Below, one piece after another: positions 24,593 through 33,781 of a stretch of DNA of 64,000 bases. The position numbers and the translations under genes were made by a program. How positions within the stretch are numbered: the first letter of the stretch is position 1; each line of letters begins with the position of its first letter. The notes under the pieces are model-generated. The model had not been told where the DNA came from and did not search any database. It was given only the letters and a program-made list of their open reading frames with translations. The DNA comes from UBA9300 sp032260385 (GTDB lineage Bacteria; Bacteroidota; Bacteroidia; Bacteroidales; VadinHA17), in NCBI GenBank assembly GCA_032260385.1, contig JAVVEL010000001.1, positions 1-64,000 on the forward strand. Reading direction: 5' to 3'.

Positions 24593-26458
24593 GTGAGGAT
24601 GTTTCAGCATTATTTTATTCTGGCAGAAGATCTACTTTATAAGCCTGTGAATCCACCGGAGGGCGGTGTTGTATCAGCAGGGCTTCTGCCATTTCTTGAA
24701 AGCCTCGAGGAACTGCCGCCTGATGTCTTACAGCTTCTGCTGACCATTGCCAGTGCCTTTATCATTCTTGTTACCCTCACAATTATTTTTCTGAGAAAAA
24801 GAAGGAAAATGAATCAGGAGTTAAAGATAAAGACTGATGAGGTTGAACATGCTAACCGCAATCTCGAGAAACTTAATAAAGAACTGCTGGAACAAAAGGA
24901 AAGGATGGCCAGGGAGCTGGCTAATTCGGAGATGTTATACAGCATTATGCTGGATTCAGCCGACGATGGCATTATATTTTATAATACAGACTGGTCAGTG
25001 CAATTTGCCAATCCTGCTATTTATTCTATTCTCGGATTTGATCATAAAAAGGAAAAACTTTTTGATATTATAAATGAAAGGGAACTCCTGCATCCCGATA
25101 ATGCAGATTTTCACAATGAACGGTCAAAGGCAATAAACCAGAAAGGCTTTTTTGAAACAGAAATAAAGGTAAGACACAAGAATGGTAAGTATGTGGTATT
25201 ATCCACAAAGATGGTGGAAGTGAAAGATGAATCCGGATCAGCCCTTGGAGTACTGTCCATCTCACGTGATATTACATCGCTCAAAGACACTCAGAATGAA
25301 TTGAGGATCGCCAGGGATAAGGCCGAAGAGAGTAACAGGCTGAAATCTACCTTTCTGGCCAATATATCTCATGAAATAAGAACCCCTTTAAACAGTATCG
25401 TAGGCTTTGCCAACCTTTTGAATGATTCAAATGCTTCAGATGAAATGAGGGAGGAATATGTTGAATACCTTAACCAGAATACAGAAAAACTGCTGCAGGT
25501 AATTACCGATATCATTGATCTGAGCAAACTTGAAAATAACGAGATTGACATATGTTATAACCCGGTCAGAATAAATTCAATACTCTCTTATGTTGAGGAA
25601 TATACCGGTAACCTTATCAAGAGAAGCGGAAAGGATATCACTTTTACAATTGAAAAGGTCTTTACTGATGACAGGGATATCGTTTATTCTGACGACCTCT
25701 GGCTCAAGAGGGTATTCCGGCACCTTCTAGACAATGCCGTAAAATTTACCAGGGCCGGTAAAATAGAGCTGAAGTCGGCCCTGGCAGGTTCATCAATAAT
25801 GTTTACAATAAGGGATACCGGTATTGGTATAAGTAAAGAGAACCTTAAAACAATATTTGAACAGTTCAGGCAGGAAGAAGACGGTCATCACCGGTCATTT
25901 GAAGGACTGGGTGTTGGCTTGACAATGGCTAGCAAGGTGGTTGAGAATATGGATGGATATTTATGGGTTGAGTCGGAAAAAGGCAAGGGATCAGAATTCT
26001 TTTTCACTATCCCCTACAGGCCTGTTGACCTGAATGCATTCAGGGAGGCTGAAAAAAGATCGGATGAACTGCTTATTAGCAAGGATTGGTCAGGCAAGGT
26101 AATACTTGTAGCGGATGATAATATTGATACCCTCAGGTATCTGAACAGGGTTCTTTCCGGTACAGGAATCAATATAATTCATGCCAGGTCAAAACTTGAG
26201 ATAAATGATATAATGCAGGATAAAGAAACAGTTGACCTTGTCCTGCTTAATATGCAAATGACTGAGCTGGGTGGCCTTGAAGTATTTACAGAGATAAGGG
26301 AAATCGATCCCCTTGTTCCTGTTATTGCCCGGTCTGCCTTTATCGGAAAGAAGGAGCAGGATGATATTCTGAATGCGGGCTGCACGGCATGCCTTGGACA
26401 ACCGGTAAACAATGAGCAGCTGATTTCGGTCATCGCCGGCTTCCTCGACAACGAGTGA
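24593..26458 (+). CDS. Hybrid sensor histidine kinase with degenerate receiver
   Basis: The 621-residue protein has one clear membrane helix (about 47-67), a coiled coil (about 75-112), a PAS domain (about 113-228), HisKA with phospho-accepting His260 (NISHEIRTPLNS), a HATPase_c domain with DNAVKFT, DTGIGIS and GVGLTM, and a C-terminal receiver-like domain from about 497. In the receiver the acidic pair (VADDN) remains, but the phospho-acceptor Asp is Asn553 (VLLNMQM) and the conserved Lys is Gln603 (LGQPV). It therefore probably cannot be phosphorylated in the usual way. The GTG at 24593 is followed by an ATG at 24599; either may be used. No response regulator is adjacent. Confidence 0.88.
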   Translation: MRMFQHYFILAEDLLYKPVNPPEGGVVSAGLLPFLESLEELPPDVLQLLLTIASAFIILVTLTIIFLRKRRKMNQELKIKTDEVEHANRNLEKLNKELLEQKERMARELANSEMLYSIMLDSADDGIIFYNTDWSVQFANPAIYSILGFDHKKEKLFDIINERELLHPDNADFHNERSKAINQKGFFETEIKVRHKNGKYVVLSTKMVEVKDESGSALGVLSISRDITSLKDTQNELRIARDKAEESNRLKSTFLANISHEIRTPLNSIVGFANLLNDSNASDEMREEYVEYLNQNTEKLLQVITDIIDLSKLENNEIDICYNPVRINSILSYVEEYTGNLIKRSGKDITFTIEKVFTDDRDIVYSDDLWLKRVFRHLLDNAVKFTRAGKIELKSALAGSSIMFTIRDTGIGISKENLKTIFEQFRQEEDGHHRSFEGLGVGLTMASKVVENMDGYLWVESEKGKGSEFFFTIPYRPVDLNAFREAEKRSDELLISKDWSGKVILVADDNIDTLRYLNRVLSGTGINIIHARSKLEINDIMQDKETVDLVLLNMQMTELGGLEVFTEIREIDPLVPVIARSAFIGKKEQDDILNAGCTACLGQPVNNEQLISVIAGFLDNE

Positions 26459-26547
26459 TGCAAGATATCATCCTACCTGTAACAAGCCCTTCATCATTAT
26501 TCAATCAATTTTTATAACTATCTTTAGAGTATAAACAGATTATTGCA

Positions 26548-28821
26548 ATGCCGGAAGATATGTATGCCGATATTATTTTGCCTTTCTCCCTGGAAGGACT
26601 TTATACATACAGGATCCCTGGTGATATGTGCAAAAAGCTTGCAAGGGGCACGGCTGTTATTGTGCCCTTTGGGGAAAAGAACAGGTATACAGGACTGGTA
26701 TTCAGTATACATAACAAAAAACCTGAGCTTGAAGTAATCAAGGAAATAATAGAACCTGCACCTTCAGTCCCTTCCATCCCGGAGGACATGTTAAAATTGT
26801 GGCAATGGATCAGTGAATATTATTATTGCTCTACTGGTGAAGTGATGAATGCTGCAATACCTTCTGCCTTGCTTGCCAGGGATGCCGGCAGCGCATTTAA
26901 ATCGAAAACGGAGACGAAAATAGAACTCGCAAAACAGTTTAAAGAAAAAGAATTATCTGATTTGCTCGATGGCCTGCAAAAGACGCCGGCAAGGTACAGG
27001 CTTATGATGACCTTCCTTGATATGAGTTCAGATGATGAGAATCCTAAAAAGAGAGTATCAAAAAGTGACCTGATCCGGGAGTCAAAAACTTCCTACTCGG
27101 TTCTTAACAAGATTATTGAAGCTGGTATTCTGAAAGAAACAGCAGAGGAGGTTTCAAGGTTTGCCGGGGGCCAGGCCTTAAGAGGTAAATTTAAAAAACT
27201 GAGTGATTACCAGGCGGAAATTTATGATGATATCTGTTCCCTTTTTAAAGGGAAGAATACCGTTCTGCTTCATGGTGTCACTTCCAGCGGTAAAACGGAG
27301 ATTTATATACATCTCATTAATGAAGCACTTAAAAAAGGTGAAAAAGTACTCTATCTTTTGCCTGAGATAGCCCTCACCACTCAGATAATTAACAGATTGA
27401 GGTCTTATTTCGGAGATATGGTTGGAATTTATCATTCCGGTTTGAATGATAATGAGAAGGCAGAGGTATATAAGAGGATATCAGGCAATTCATCTCTTGG
27501 CGAATACAAAATATTACTTGGTGTAAGGTCATCGATATTTCTCCCGGTAAATAATCTTGGGTTGATAATTGTTGATGAGGAACACGACAGTTCCTATAAG
27601 CAGTATGACCCGGCTCCCCGCTATAATGCAAGAGATACAGCCATTATGAGGGCTCATTTCAGTGGTGCCAGGGTTTTAATGGGTTCGGCAACACCATCGG
27701 TGGAGTCAATGTATAATGCTGAAACGGGTAAATACGGATATGCCCGCCTTGACAGGAGATATGGTAATATTAAAATGCCTGAAATCATCCTTACTGATTC
27801 AAGCGAAGCCTACCGGAAGAAGACTATGATATCTCATTTTACACCTGTGCTTGTTGAAGCAATAGATGAAGCACTGGCTAAGGGCCAGCAGGTTGTTTTG
27901 CTCCGCAACCGCAGGGGCTTTGCCCATTTTATTATTTGTGCAGATTGCGGATGGACTCCCGTCTGCCCCAATTGTTCGGTAAATTATGCCTACCATAAAA
28001 ATATAGGTCGATTATATTGTCATTATTGTGGTTCATGGGATTCATTGCCTGCAAGGTGTGCAAGTTGTTCATCAACAAATATTAAACTGAAAGGCTTTGG
28101 TACGGAAAAGGTGGAAGATGAGATATCCATATTATTCCCGGATGCAAAAATCAAAAGAATGGATTATGACAGTACCAGGAAAAAGGGTTCTGTCGAAAAG
28201 ATAATAAAAGACCTTGAGGATGCTAAGACGGATATTCTCATAGGTACCCAGATGATCTCCAAGGGTCTTGATATTGAAAACCTGACAGTAGTAGGCATAC
28301 TGAATATTGATGGAATGCTTTTCTATCCCGATTTCCGGGCGCATGAAAGATGCTTCCAGCTGGCATCACAGGTCAGTGGACGTGCAGGAAGGAGAAAGAC
28401 ACGCGGAAGGGTAATAATCCAGACGGCCAATCCCTACCACCCTGTTATGAAGCAGATCATCAATAATGATTATGAGGGTATGTACAGGAGCCAGCTTGAG
28501 GAGAGGAAGGAATTTAACTATCCGCCTTTCACCAGGCTCATAAGAATATACCTTAAACATAAAGACAGGGCAGTGGTTAACGGTGCGGCTGAAATTATGG
28601 CAGCCCGGCTCAGGGAAATACTCGGGGAGAGGGTGCTTGGCCCTGAGTTCCCACCACATGCCAGGATACAGAATTTGTATATCAAATCCATCTTATTAAA
28701 GATTGAAAAAAACAAGTCCCACGCCTATATAAGAGAACTGATCAGCAGGATTTCCTCTTGCATAAAAACAAGGAAAGACTATTCTGCACTGAGGATATAT
28801 TCTGATGTTGACCCTCAATGA
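26548..28821 (+). CDS. priA: Primosomal protein N' (replication restart helicase)
   Basis: The 757-residue PriA reloads the replisome at stalled forks. It has the N-terminal DNA-binding domain (3'-BD), a superfamily 2 helicase core with Walker A GVTSSGKTEIY (about residue 247), DEEH box (IIVDEEHDSSYKQYD) and GSATPS, and zinc-binding cysteines between helicase lobes (CADCGWTPVCPNCS, CHYCGSWDSLPARCASC). Helicase motif V/VI regions LIGTQMISKGLDI and QLASQVSGRAGR are intact. Length is normal for the family. It stands alone between the kinase and the convergent glycosyltransferase operon. Confidence 0.96.
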   Translation: MPEDMYADIILPFSLEGLYTYRIPGDMCKKLARGTAVIVPFGEKNRYTGLVFSIHNKKPELEVIKEIIEPAPSVPSIPEDMLKLWQWISEYYYCSTGEVMNAAIPSALLARDAGSAFKSKTETKIELAKQFKEKELSDLLDGLQKTPARYRLMMTFLDMSSDDENPKKRVSKSDLIRESKTSYSVLNKIIEAGILKETAEEVSRFAGGQALRGKFKKLSDYQAEIYDDICSLFKGKNTVLLHGVTSSGKTEIYIHLINEALKKGEKVLYLLPEIALTTQIINRLRSYFGDMVGIYHSGLNDNEKAEVYKRISGNSSLGEYKILLGVRSSIFLPVNNLGLIIVDEEHDSSYKQYDPAPRYNARDTAIMRAHFSGARVLMGSATPSVESMYNAETGKYGYARLDRRYGNIKMPEIILTDSSEAYRKKTMISHFTPVLVEAIDEALAKGQQVVLLRNRRGFAHFIICADCGWTPVCPNCSVNYAYHKNIGRLYCHYCGSWDSLPARCASCSSTNIKLKGFGTEKVEDEISILFPDAKIKRMDYDSTRKKGSVEKIIKDLEDAKTDILIGTQMISKGLDIENLTVVGILNIDGMLFYPDFRAHERCFQLASQVSGRAGRRKTRGRVIIQTANPYHPVMKQIINNDYEGMYRSQLEERKEFNYPPFTRLIRIYLKHKDRAVVNGAAEIMAARLREILGERVLGPEFPPHARIQNLYIKSILLKIEKNKSHAYIRELISRISSCIKTRKDYSALRIYSDVDPQ

Positions 28822-28855
28822 TACCGTAATATTATTCAGAAACTCCGGATATTTC

Positions 28856-29995
28856 TCAGGACTTAATTTTTTCAGCCAGCAAAAAGAGATTCTTCACCAT
28901 TTTATCCCAGCTGAACTTATCTTTTTCTGACTTTATCCCTTCGACAAACTCATTGTATCTTTTATTGGTAAAAAAGTCAAGCAGGGCTTCTCTTACTTCT
29001 TCCGGTTCCGGTTTTACAACATATCCGACTTTACCATGTGGGATGATCTCGGGCAAACCACCCACATTGCTTACCAGCATTGGCTTGTTGAAATGATAGG
29101 CTATCTGTGTTACGCCGCTCTGTGTGGCCGATTTATAGGGCTGTGCTACTATATCCGAAGCACAGAACCAGTATGCCACCTCACTGTCAGGTACAAATTG
29201 AGGATGTATTATTATATCCTTTTCCAGGCCGTGTTTTTTGATAAGGTCATCATAGGGAGCACGTGGCACATAAAATTCACCAACCACCAGTAGTTTTATT
29301 TTCATCTTCCTGAACTTCTCACCGGCAAAGGAACTGATCATTATGTCAAGACCCTTGTATTCCCTTACCAGGCCGAAGAATAAGATATACCTGCAGGTGT
29401 CCTCAAGTCCCAGGTTTTCCAGGGCCGATTTCCTGCTGATGCTTTTTCCGAAATTATCAAAAACGGGATGGGGGGAGAAAATTCTGGCTTTGTCACTGTC
29501 AAACATTTCAAGTTCCTGCAGGACTGATCGTGACATAGCCATAAAGCCATGTACTGAATTGACAAAATAAGCTGTCAGTGCCCTGTCGCCGGGCCTTCTC
29601 TCATGTGGTATTATATTATCGAGCAATGCAATTATTTTTGTATGCCCGTTCTTCCTTATTATTCTTGATATGGTACCCAGGCATGGTGCCATAAAAGGCA
29701 GCCAGTACCTGAAAATTACCATGTCGGGTTTTTCTTTTCTTATTCTTCGCCCTACTCTTATCCAGTTAAGTGGCCAAATTGAATTAACGCTTCTTTTGAT
29801 TTCAATATGACCGGGAAGAGAAGCCGCGGAATATTGTGTTTTTCCCGGGAAGAGGATGGCCGGATACTGGAGGGTGAAGGTTTCTATCCTGACGTTGTGG
29901 CCGGCCGATTTAATTTCACCTGCCAGCCTTTCATTGAAAGCAGCCAGTCCGCCACGGTAAGGATGACTTGTTCCTATGAATATAATCTTATCCAT
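28856..29995 (-). CDS. Glycosyltransferase family 4 (GT-B)
   Basis: The ATG at 29995 gives MDKIIFIGTSHPYRGGLAAFNERLA, the usual GT4 N-terminal glycine-rich loop (379 residues). A longer reading adds 20 residues that overlap the gap after pfkA and look unnatural. The GT4 C-terminal lobe is recognisable (ILFFGLVREYKGLDIMISSF, KLLVVGEFYVP and ASDIVAQPYKSATQSGVTQIAYHFNKPMLVSNVGG with an EIIP site). It transfers a sugar from an NDP-sugar to an envelope glycan or lipid; donor and acceptor are unknown. It is the last gene of the porQ-cmk-ispH-pfkA run. Confidence 0.85.
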   Translation of the reverse strand: MDKIIFIGTSHPYRGGLAAFNERLAGEIKSAGHNVRIETFTLQYPAILFPGKTQYSAASLPGHIEIKRSVNSIWPLNWIRVGRRIRKEKPDMVIFRYWLPFMAPCLGTISRIIRKNGHTKIIALLDNIIPHERRPGDRALTAYFVNSVHGFMAMSRSVLQELEMFDSDKARIFSPHPVFDNFGKSISRKSALENLGLEDTCRYILFFGLVREYKGLDIMISSFAGEKFRKMKIKLLVVGEFYVPRAPYDDLIKKHGLEKDIIIHPQFVPDSEVAYWFCASDIVAQPYKSATQSGVTQIAYHFNKPMLVSNVGGLPEIIPHGKVGYVVKPEPEEVREALLDFFTNKRYNEFVEGIKSEKDKFSWDKMVKNLFLLAEKIKS

Positions 29996-30038
29996 AACAG
30001 GCTGAGCTTTTTTTGAATTTGTATATATGATGCCCTGA

Positions 30039-31016
30039 TCAACTGGAAAGCACATCTGCTATCTCCAGCAGGCTCTGGCACACACTCTTATGCAATTTAA
30101 CGGCTTTCCTGAAAGGGACGAGGGCAATTTCATTATTCTGTATCCCCACCATTGTGCTTTTCTGGTCATCCATAAGGGCTTCCACGGCAGCATAGCCCAG
30201 CCTGCTTGCTGTCACCCTGTCGAAAGCAGAGGGTGATCCTCCCCTTTGAAGGTGACCCAGTACAGTTATCCTTATATCATAATTTGGATAATGCTCCTTT
30301 ACTTTATTTGCCAGTTTGTATGCTCCGCCTTCCTTATCTCCCTCAGCCACTATTACTATATTGCTTGCTCTCTGCCTGCGTCCGCTTTCAAGCAGTTGAT
30401 TAAGTTTATCAACCTCATTATTTATTTCCGGTATAATTATGGCTTCAGCCCCTGTTGCTATACCGCTGCGCAGGGCAATAAATCCTGCTTCCGCTCCCAT
30501 TACCTCTATAAAAAACATCCTGTTATGTGCACTTGCCGTATCCCTTATTTTGTCGACAGCTTCAACTACTGTGTTAAGGGCTGTATCATAACCGATGGTA
30601 TAATCGGTTCCGTAGAGGTCATTATCTATAGTGCCTGGGATCCCTATCATGGGGATATCAAATTCTTCATTGAAGATCCTGGCACCGGTGAATGTGCCGT
30701 CACCACCAATCACTATGATCCCGTTTACCCCGATCTCCTTCATATTATTATAAGCTATCTGACGGCCTTCGGAGGTTTTGAATTCCATGCACCTGGCTGT
30801 CTTAAGTATGGTTCCACCTCTTTGTATAATATCACTGACATCATGACTCCATAAGGGAGTGAATAGCTTTTCAATCATTCCCTTAAAGCCTTCTTTAATA
30901 CCTATTACTTCCAGTTTATTATAAATTGCTGTTCTTGTGACGGCTCTTATTGCGGCATTCATACCCGGAGCATCTCCTCCTGAAGTGAGCACTCCTATTT
31001 TACTGATTCTTGCCAT
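30039..31016 (-). CDS. pfkA: ATP-dependent 6-phosphofructokinase
   Basis: The 325-residue enzyme phosphorylates fructose 6-phosphate, the committed step of glycolysis. The motifs are complete: TSGGDAPGMNAAIRAV near the N terminus, IGGDGTFTGA, the catalytic GIPGTIDNDLYGTDYTIG, and VIEVMGAEAGFIAL-like and GHLQRGGSPSAFDR blocks. The glycine in GGDGT followed by the PFKA-type allosteric loop indicates ATP rather than pyrophosphate as donor. It is in a leftward operon after ispH with a 41-base gap. Confidence 0.95.
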   Translation of the reverse strand: MARISKIGVLTSGGDAPGMNAAIRAVTRTAIYNKLEVIGIKEGFKGMIEKLFTPLWSHDVSDIIQRGGTILKTARCMEFKTSEGRQIAYNNMKEIGVNGIIVIGGDGTFTGARIFNEEFDIPMIGIPGTIDNDLYGTDYTIGYDTALNTVVEAVDKIRDTASAHNRMFFIEVMGAEAGFIALRSGIATGAEAIIIPEINNEVDKLNQLLESGRRQRASNIVIVAEGDKEGGAYKLANKVKEHYPNYDIRITVLGHLQRGGSPSAFDRVTASRLGYAAVEALMDDQKSTMVGIQNNEIALVPFRKAVKLHKSVCQSLLEIADVLSS

Positions 31017-31057
31017 TATCCAATCTGATTTTAAAAGCTACAAATGTAATTTAATTA

Positions 31058-31948
31058 CTAACATTTATCTTTTTCCCCGGCTATCATTTCTATCTTCTCC
31101 GCCACTTTCCTGATAAGCCACCTGGGTGTTGAGGTTGCCCCGCATACGCCGACCGTTGATGCATTATCAAACCACGATTCTTTAATTTCTGAAATATCTG
31201 AAATAAAGTAGGCAGCAGTGTTTATTTTGGAGCATACCCCGTAGAGCATCCTTCCGTTAGAACTGGTTTTACCGCTTACAAAAACAATAACATCATTATC
31301 ACTGCAGAATTTTTTCAGGCTTGGTTCCCTGTTTGCCACCTGTCCGCAGATGGTATTGTTTACTTCCAGCATTTTACCCGGATGGTGACCTTCTTTTTCA
31401 TAGAACTTTCTTATCTCACTGATAACTTCGGCATATTTTTCCCTGCTTTTTGTGGTCTGGGAAAAGATCTCGGCGGGTTTATTGAAATCTATTTTAGGTA
31501 TATCTTCAAGATCCGATATAAGTATGGAGTTACCCTTTGTCTGTCCCAGGAGTCCCACAACCTCAGCATGTTCCTTCTTGCCGAAGATGATATTCTGAAC
31601 CTCTGTTCCCGTTGTTTCGTAGTGTTTGCGAATCTTATTATGTATTTTTTTCACTATGGGACATGTGGCTTCAATGATCTCAATATCATTTTCACGGGCT
31701 ATTGCGTATGTTTCGGGGGGCTCTCCATGGGCACGTATTACCACCTTGCTCTTACGCAGCTTCCTGAATTCATCATGGTTTATTGTTTTCAGCCCCAGAT
31801 CTTCAAGCCTTTTTACCTCAGCCTCATTATGGACGATATGGCCGAGGCAATAGATTTCATCTCCCGATTTAAGGGCTTCTTCTGTGAGCCTGATAGCGTT
31901 TTCCACACCAAAGCAAAAACCTGAATATTGTTCTATCTCAACCTTCAT
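31058..31948 (-). CDS. ispH: 4-hydroxy-3-methylbut-2-enyl diphosphate reductase
   Basis: This 296-residue Fe-S enzyme makes IPP and DMAPP in the last step of the MEP isoprenoid pathway. The three cluster cysteines are visible in GFCFGVENAI (N-terminal), EATCPIVKKIH (about residue 95) and GVCGATSTPRWLI (near the C terminus). The substrate His/Glu residues in IRAHGEPPE, with the TTKS region, are also present. Its start codon overlaps the end of cmk by four bases, so the two are translationally coupled. Confidence 0.96.
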   Translation of the reverse strand: MKVEIEQYSGFCFGVENAIRLTEEALKSGDEIYCLGHIVHNEAEVKRLEDLGLKTINHDEFRKLRKSKVVIRAHGEPPETYAIARENDIEIIEATCPIVKKIHNKIRKHYETTGTEVQNIIFGKKEHAEVVGLLGQTKGNSILISDLEDIPKIDFNKPAEIFSQTTKSREKYAEVISEIRKFYEKEGHHPGKMLEVNNTICGQVANREPSLKKFCSDNDVIVFVSGKTSSNGRMLYGVCSKINTAAYFISDISEIKESWFDNASTVGVCGATSTPRWLIRKVAEKIEMIAGEKDKC

Positions 31949-32637
31949 TTTCCCGGTTTACTGTTTAAAATTTCCCTGAACCATTCCATCTGCTGACTTA
32001 CGGTCATCTCCGTGTTATCAAGGATATAGGCATCCTCAGCCTGTCGGAGGGGGCTTATCTCTCTTCCGGAATCAATCATATCCCTTTCAGCGATATTGCT
32101 CAGCACATCTTTAAATTCCACCATTACTCCCTTCTCCTGCAGTTCCTTGAATCTTCTTTCCGCCCTAACCTCTTCGCTGGCAGTCATGAATATCTTAATG
32201 TCAGCATCAGGGAAAACTACTGTCCCTATGTCCCTGCCATCCATAACAATTCCTTTCATCATTCCTATTTCCCTCTGCATTTCAACAAGCCTCTGCCTTA
32301 CAGCCTTTATTTTACTGATTACGCTCACGAGGGAGGATACTTCAAACTGTCGAATTTCAGCCTCCACGTTCTCCCCGTTAAGATAAGTCTCATACTCTCC
32401 AATATCAGGGTTATACCTGAACCGTATATGGATATCATCCATACTATTGCTTATTTCTTCTTCCCTGACCTTATGTCCGTTTATATATCCCTTGCGGAGG
32501 CAATACAATGTTACCGCCCTGTACATGGCACCACTGTCAATATAAAAGTAGTTCAGTTCCCTGGCAATGGCTTTTGCAAATGTGCTTTTTCCACAAGAGG
32601 AATAACCATCAACGGCAATAATCAGTTTCCTGTTCAT
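31945..32637 (-). CDS. cmk: Cytidylate kinase
   Basis: The 230-residue CMP/dCMP kinase recycles nucleotides for RNA and DNA synthesis. The P-loop GYSSCGKSTFAK is at residues 11-22, with IDSGAMYRAVTLY, VMDGRDIGTVVFPDADIKIFMTA and the lid region AERRFKEL following. Length is normal. It sits between porQ and ispH, with 38 bases to porQ and a four-base overlap with ispH. I know porQ-cmk-ispH as a conserved order in T9SS-bearing Bacteroidota such as Porphyromonas. Confidence 0.95.
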   Translation of the reverse strand: MNRKLIIAVDGYSSCGKSTFAKAIARELNYFYIDSGAMYRAVTLYCLRKGYINGHKVREEEISNSMDDIHIRFRYNPDIGEYETYLNGENVEAEIRQFEVSSLVSVISKIKAVRQRLVEMQREIGMMKGIVMDGRDIGTVVFPDADIKIFMTASEEVRAERRFKELQEKGVMVEFKDVLSNIAERDMIDSGREISPLRQAEDAYILDNTEMTVSQQMEWFREILNSKPGK

Positions 32638-32675
32638 GTAATTTCTGTTTAAGCTGCAAAGTTAAGAAAATCCGT

Positions 32676-33698
32676 TTATTTCAACCTTTTGAATAGGGAG
32701 GGTTTAAGCAAGAGAGAAAAATTGGTTGACGAACCTGCGATGTGATACTTTGCCCTGCTTACCATAATATCAAGAGAGGAGGTTCTTATGCCCACTCCCA
32801 GGCTAAAACCTACCAGTGCTGACCTTGTTTCGTACATCAATTCTTTCCTGCGTTGATAATTGAAGCCGGCTGCAAAGAATAAATTTTCCGTTGGCCTAAG
32901 CTCAGCTCCGAAAATAAGATGACGCATAATATTTTCAGCTATTTCCTTCGTTTTTGAAAGTGGAGGATCTTCATCTTCCGGTGTATAATAACTGTGTACG
33001 AGGTCATATTTTTCAAGATGCCTGGCAGTGAGGCTGAATCTGAGAGGGGCGTGTCTCAGTTCAGTGCTTATCCCGGCAGTGATTTCAAAGGGTAACTTTT
33101 CCCTTACACCACTATAGCTTGTCAGCTGGAATCCGGTATTTCTTATAACAAGTCCTGCACTTACCATACCGTCAGGGCTTCTGTAGGAAGCTCCGAAATC
33201 CACGGCAATACCGAGTGAGATATAGGTCTCAAGCTGCGAAACTATGGGTTTCAGGTTTATACCCAGTTTAAATACTGAGTCTATCTCCCTGGTGTATATA
33301 ATGTTGAAGGCGTATTCAGCAGCATTGAAATAACCGTTTATATTACCTTCTTCATCAGCTTTTTCAAACCGGCCATAGTTAAGGTAGTTAATACCTGCCG
33401 AAAAGGTTCCTGAACTGTCGCTATGATGGCAATACATTATTGATCCGTAATTAATTCCGGCAAAATAGTTAAGGTAGTTCAGCGATAGATTGCCATGTCC
33501 GGCTGGTCCTGCCAGGGCAGGGTTGAACATAGCCAGGGAGGGGTCACCACTGAAGGTGGAAATATTAAAGCCGCCCACAGAGGATATATATGCTCCGGGA
33601 CTTATATTCAGGAACTCATAAACATTATCTCCTCCGGTTTGTGCATATGCAGATATTAAACCGGATGATAACAGGAATATTATCACCACTCTTTTCAT
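32676..33698 (-). CDS. porQ: Type IX secretion system protein PorQ
   Basis: The 340-residue outer-membrane protein has a signal peptide (ends SAYAQ) and then YEFLNISPGAYISSVGGFNISTFSGDPSLAMFNPALAG, the hallmark start of PorQ and related PorV-type barrels. The rest is amphipathic beta-strands, consistent with an FadL-like barrel. PorQ supports the T9SS attachment and A-LPS modification machinery at the outer membrane. The position next to cmk and ispH supports the name. No PorV, PorU or GldKLMN gene is in this window. Confidence 0.88.
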   Translation of the reverse strand: MKRVVIIFLLSSGLISAYAQTGGDNVYEFLNISPGAYISSVGGFNISTFSGDPSLAMFNPALAGPAGHGNLSLNYLNYFAGINYGSIMYCHHSDSSGTFSAGINYLNYGRFEKADEEGNINGYFNAAEYAFNIIYTREIDSVFKLGINLKPIVSQLETYISLGIAVDFGASYRSPDGMVSAGLVIRNTGFQLTSYSGVREKLPFEITAGISTELRHAPLRFSLTARHLEKYDLVHSYYTPEDEDPPLSKTKEIAENIMRHLIFGAELRPTENLFFAAGFNYQRRKELMYETRSALVGFSLGVGIRTSSLDIMVSRAKYHIAGSSTNFSLLLKPSLFKRLK

Positions 33699-33781
33699 AT
33701 TGGCTCCGTGAGGAAAACGAACAATGTTTATTAAACGGCTCTTAAAAGTTAATATTATGGAATAAAGATAGATGTAAATAA

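Noticed and set aside
28856..30055. Longer start for the glycosyltransferase at 30055
   Set aside because: It would overlap the end of pfkA; the ATG at 29995 begins with the family N terminus.
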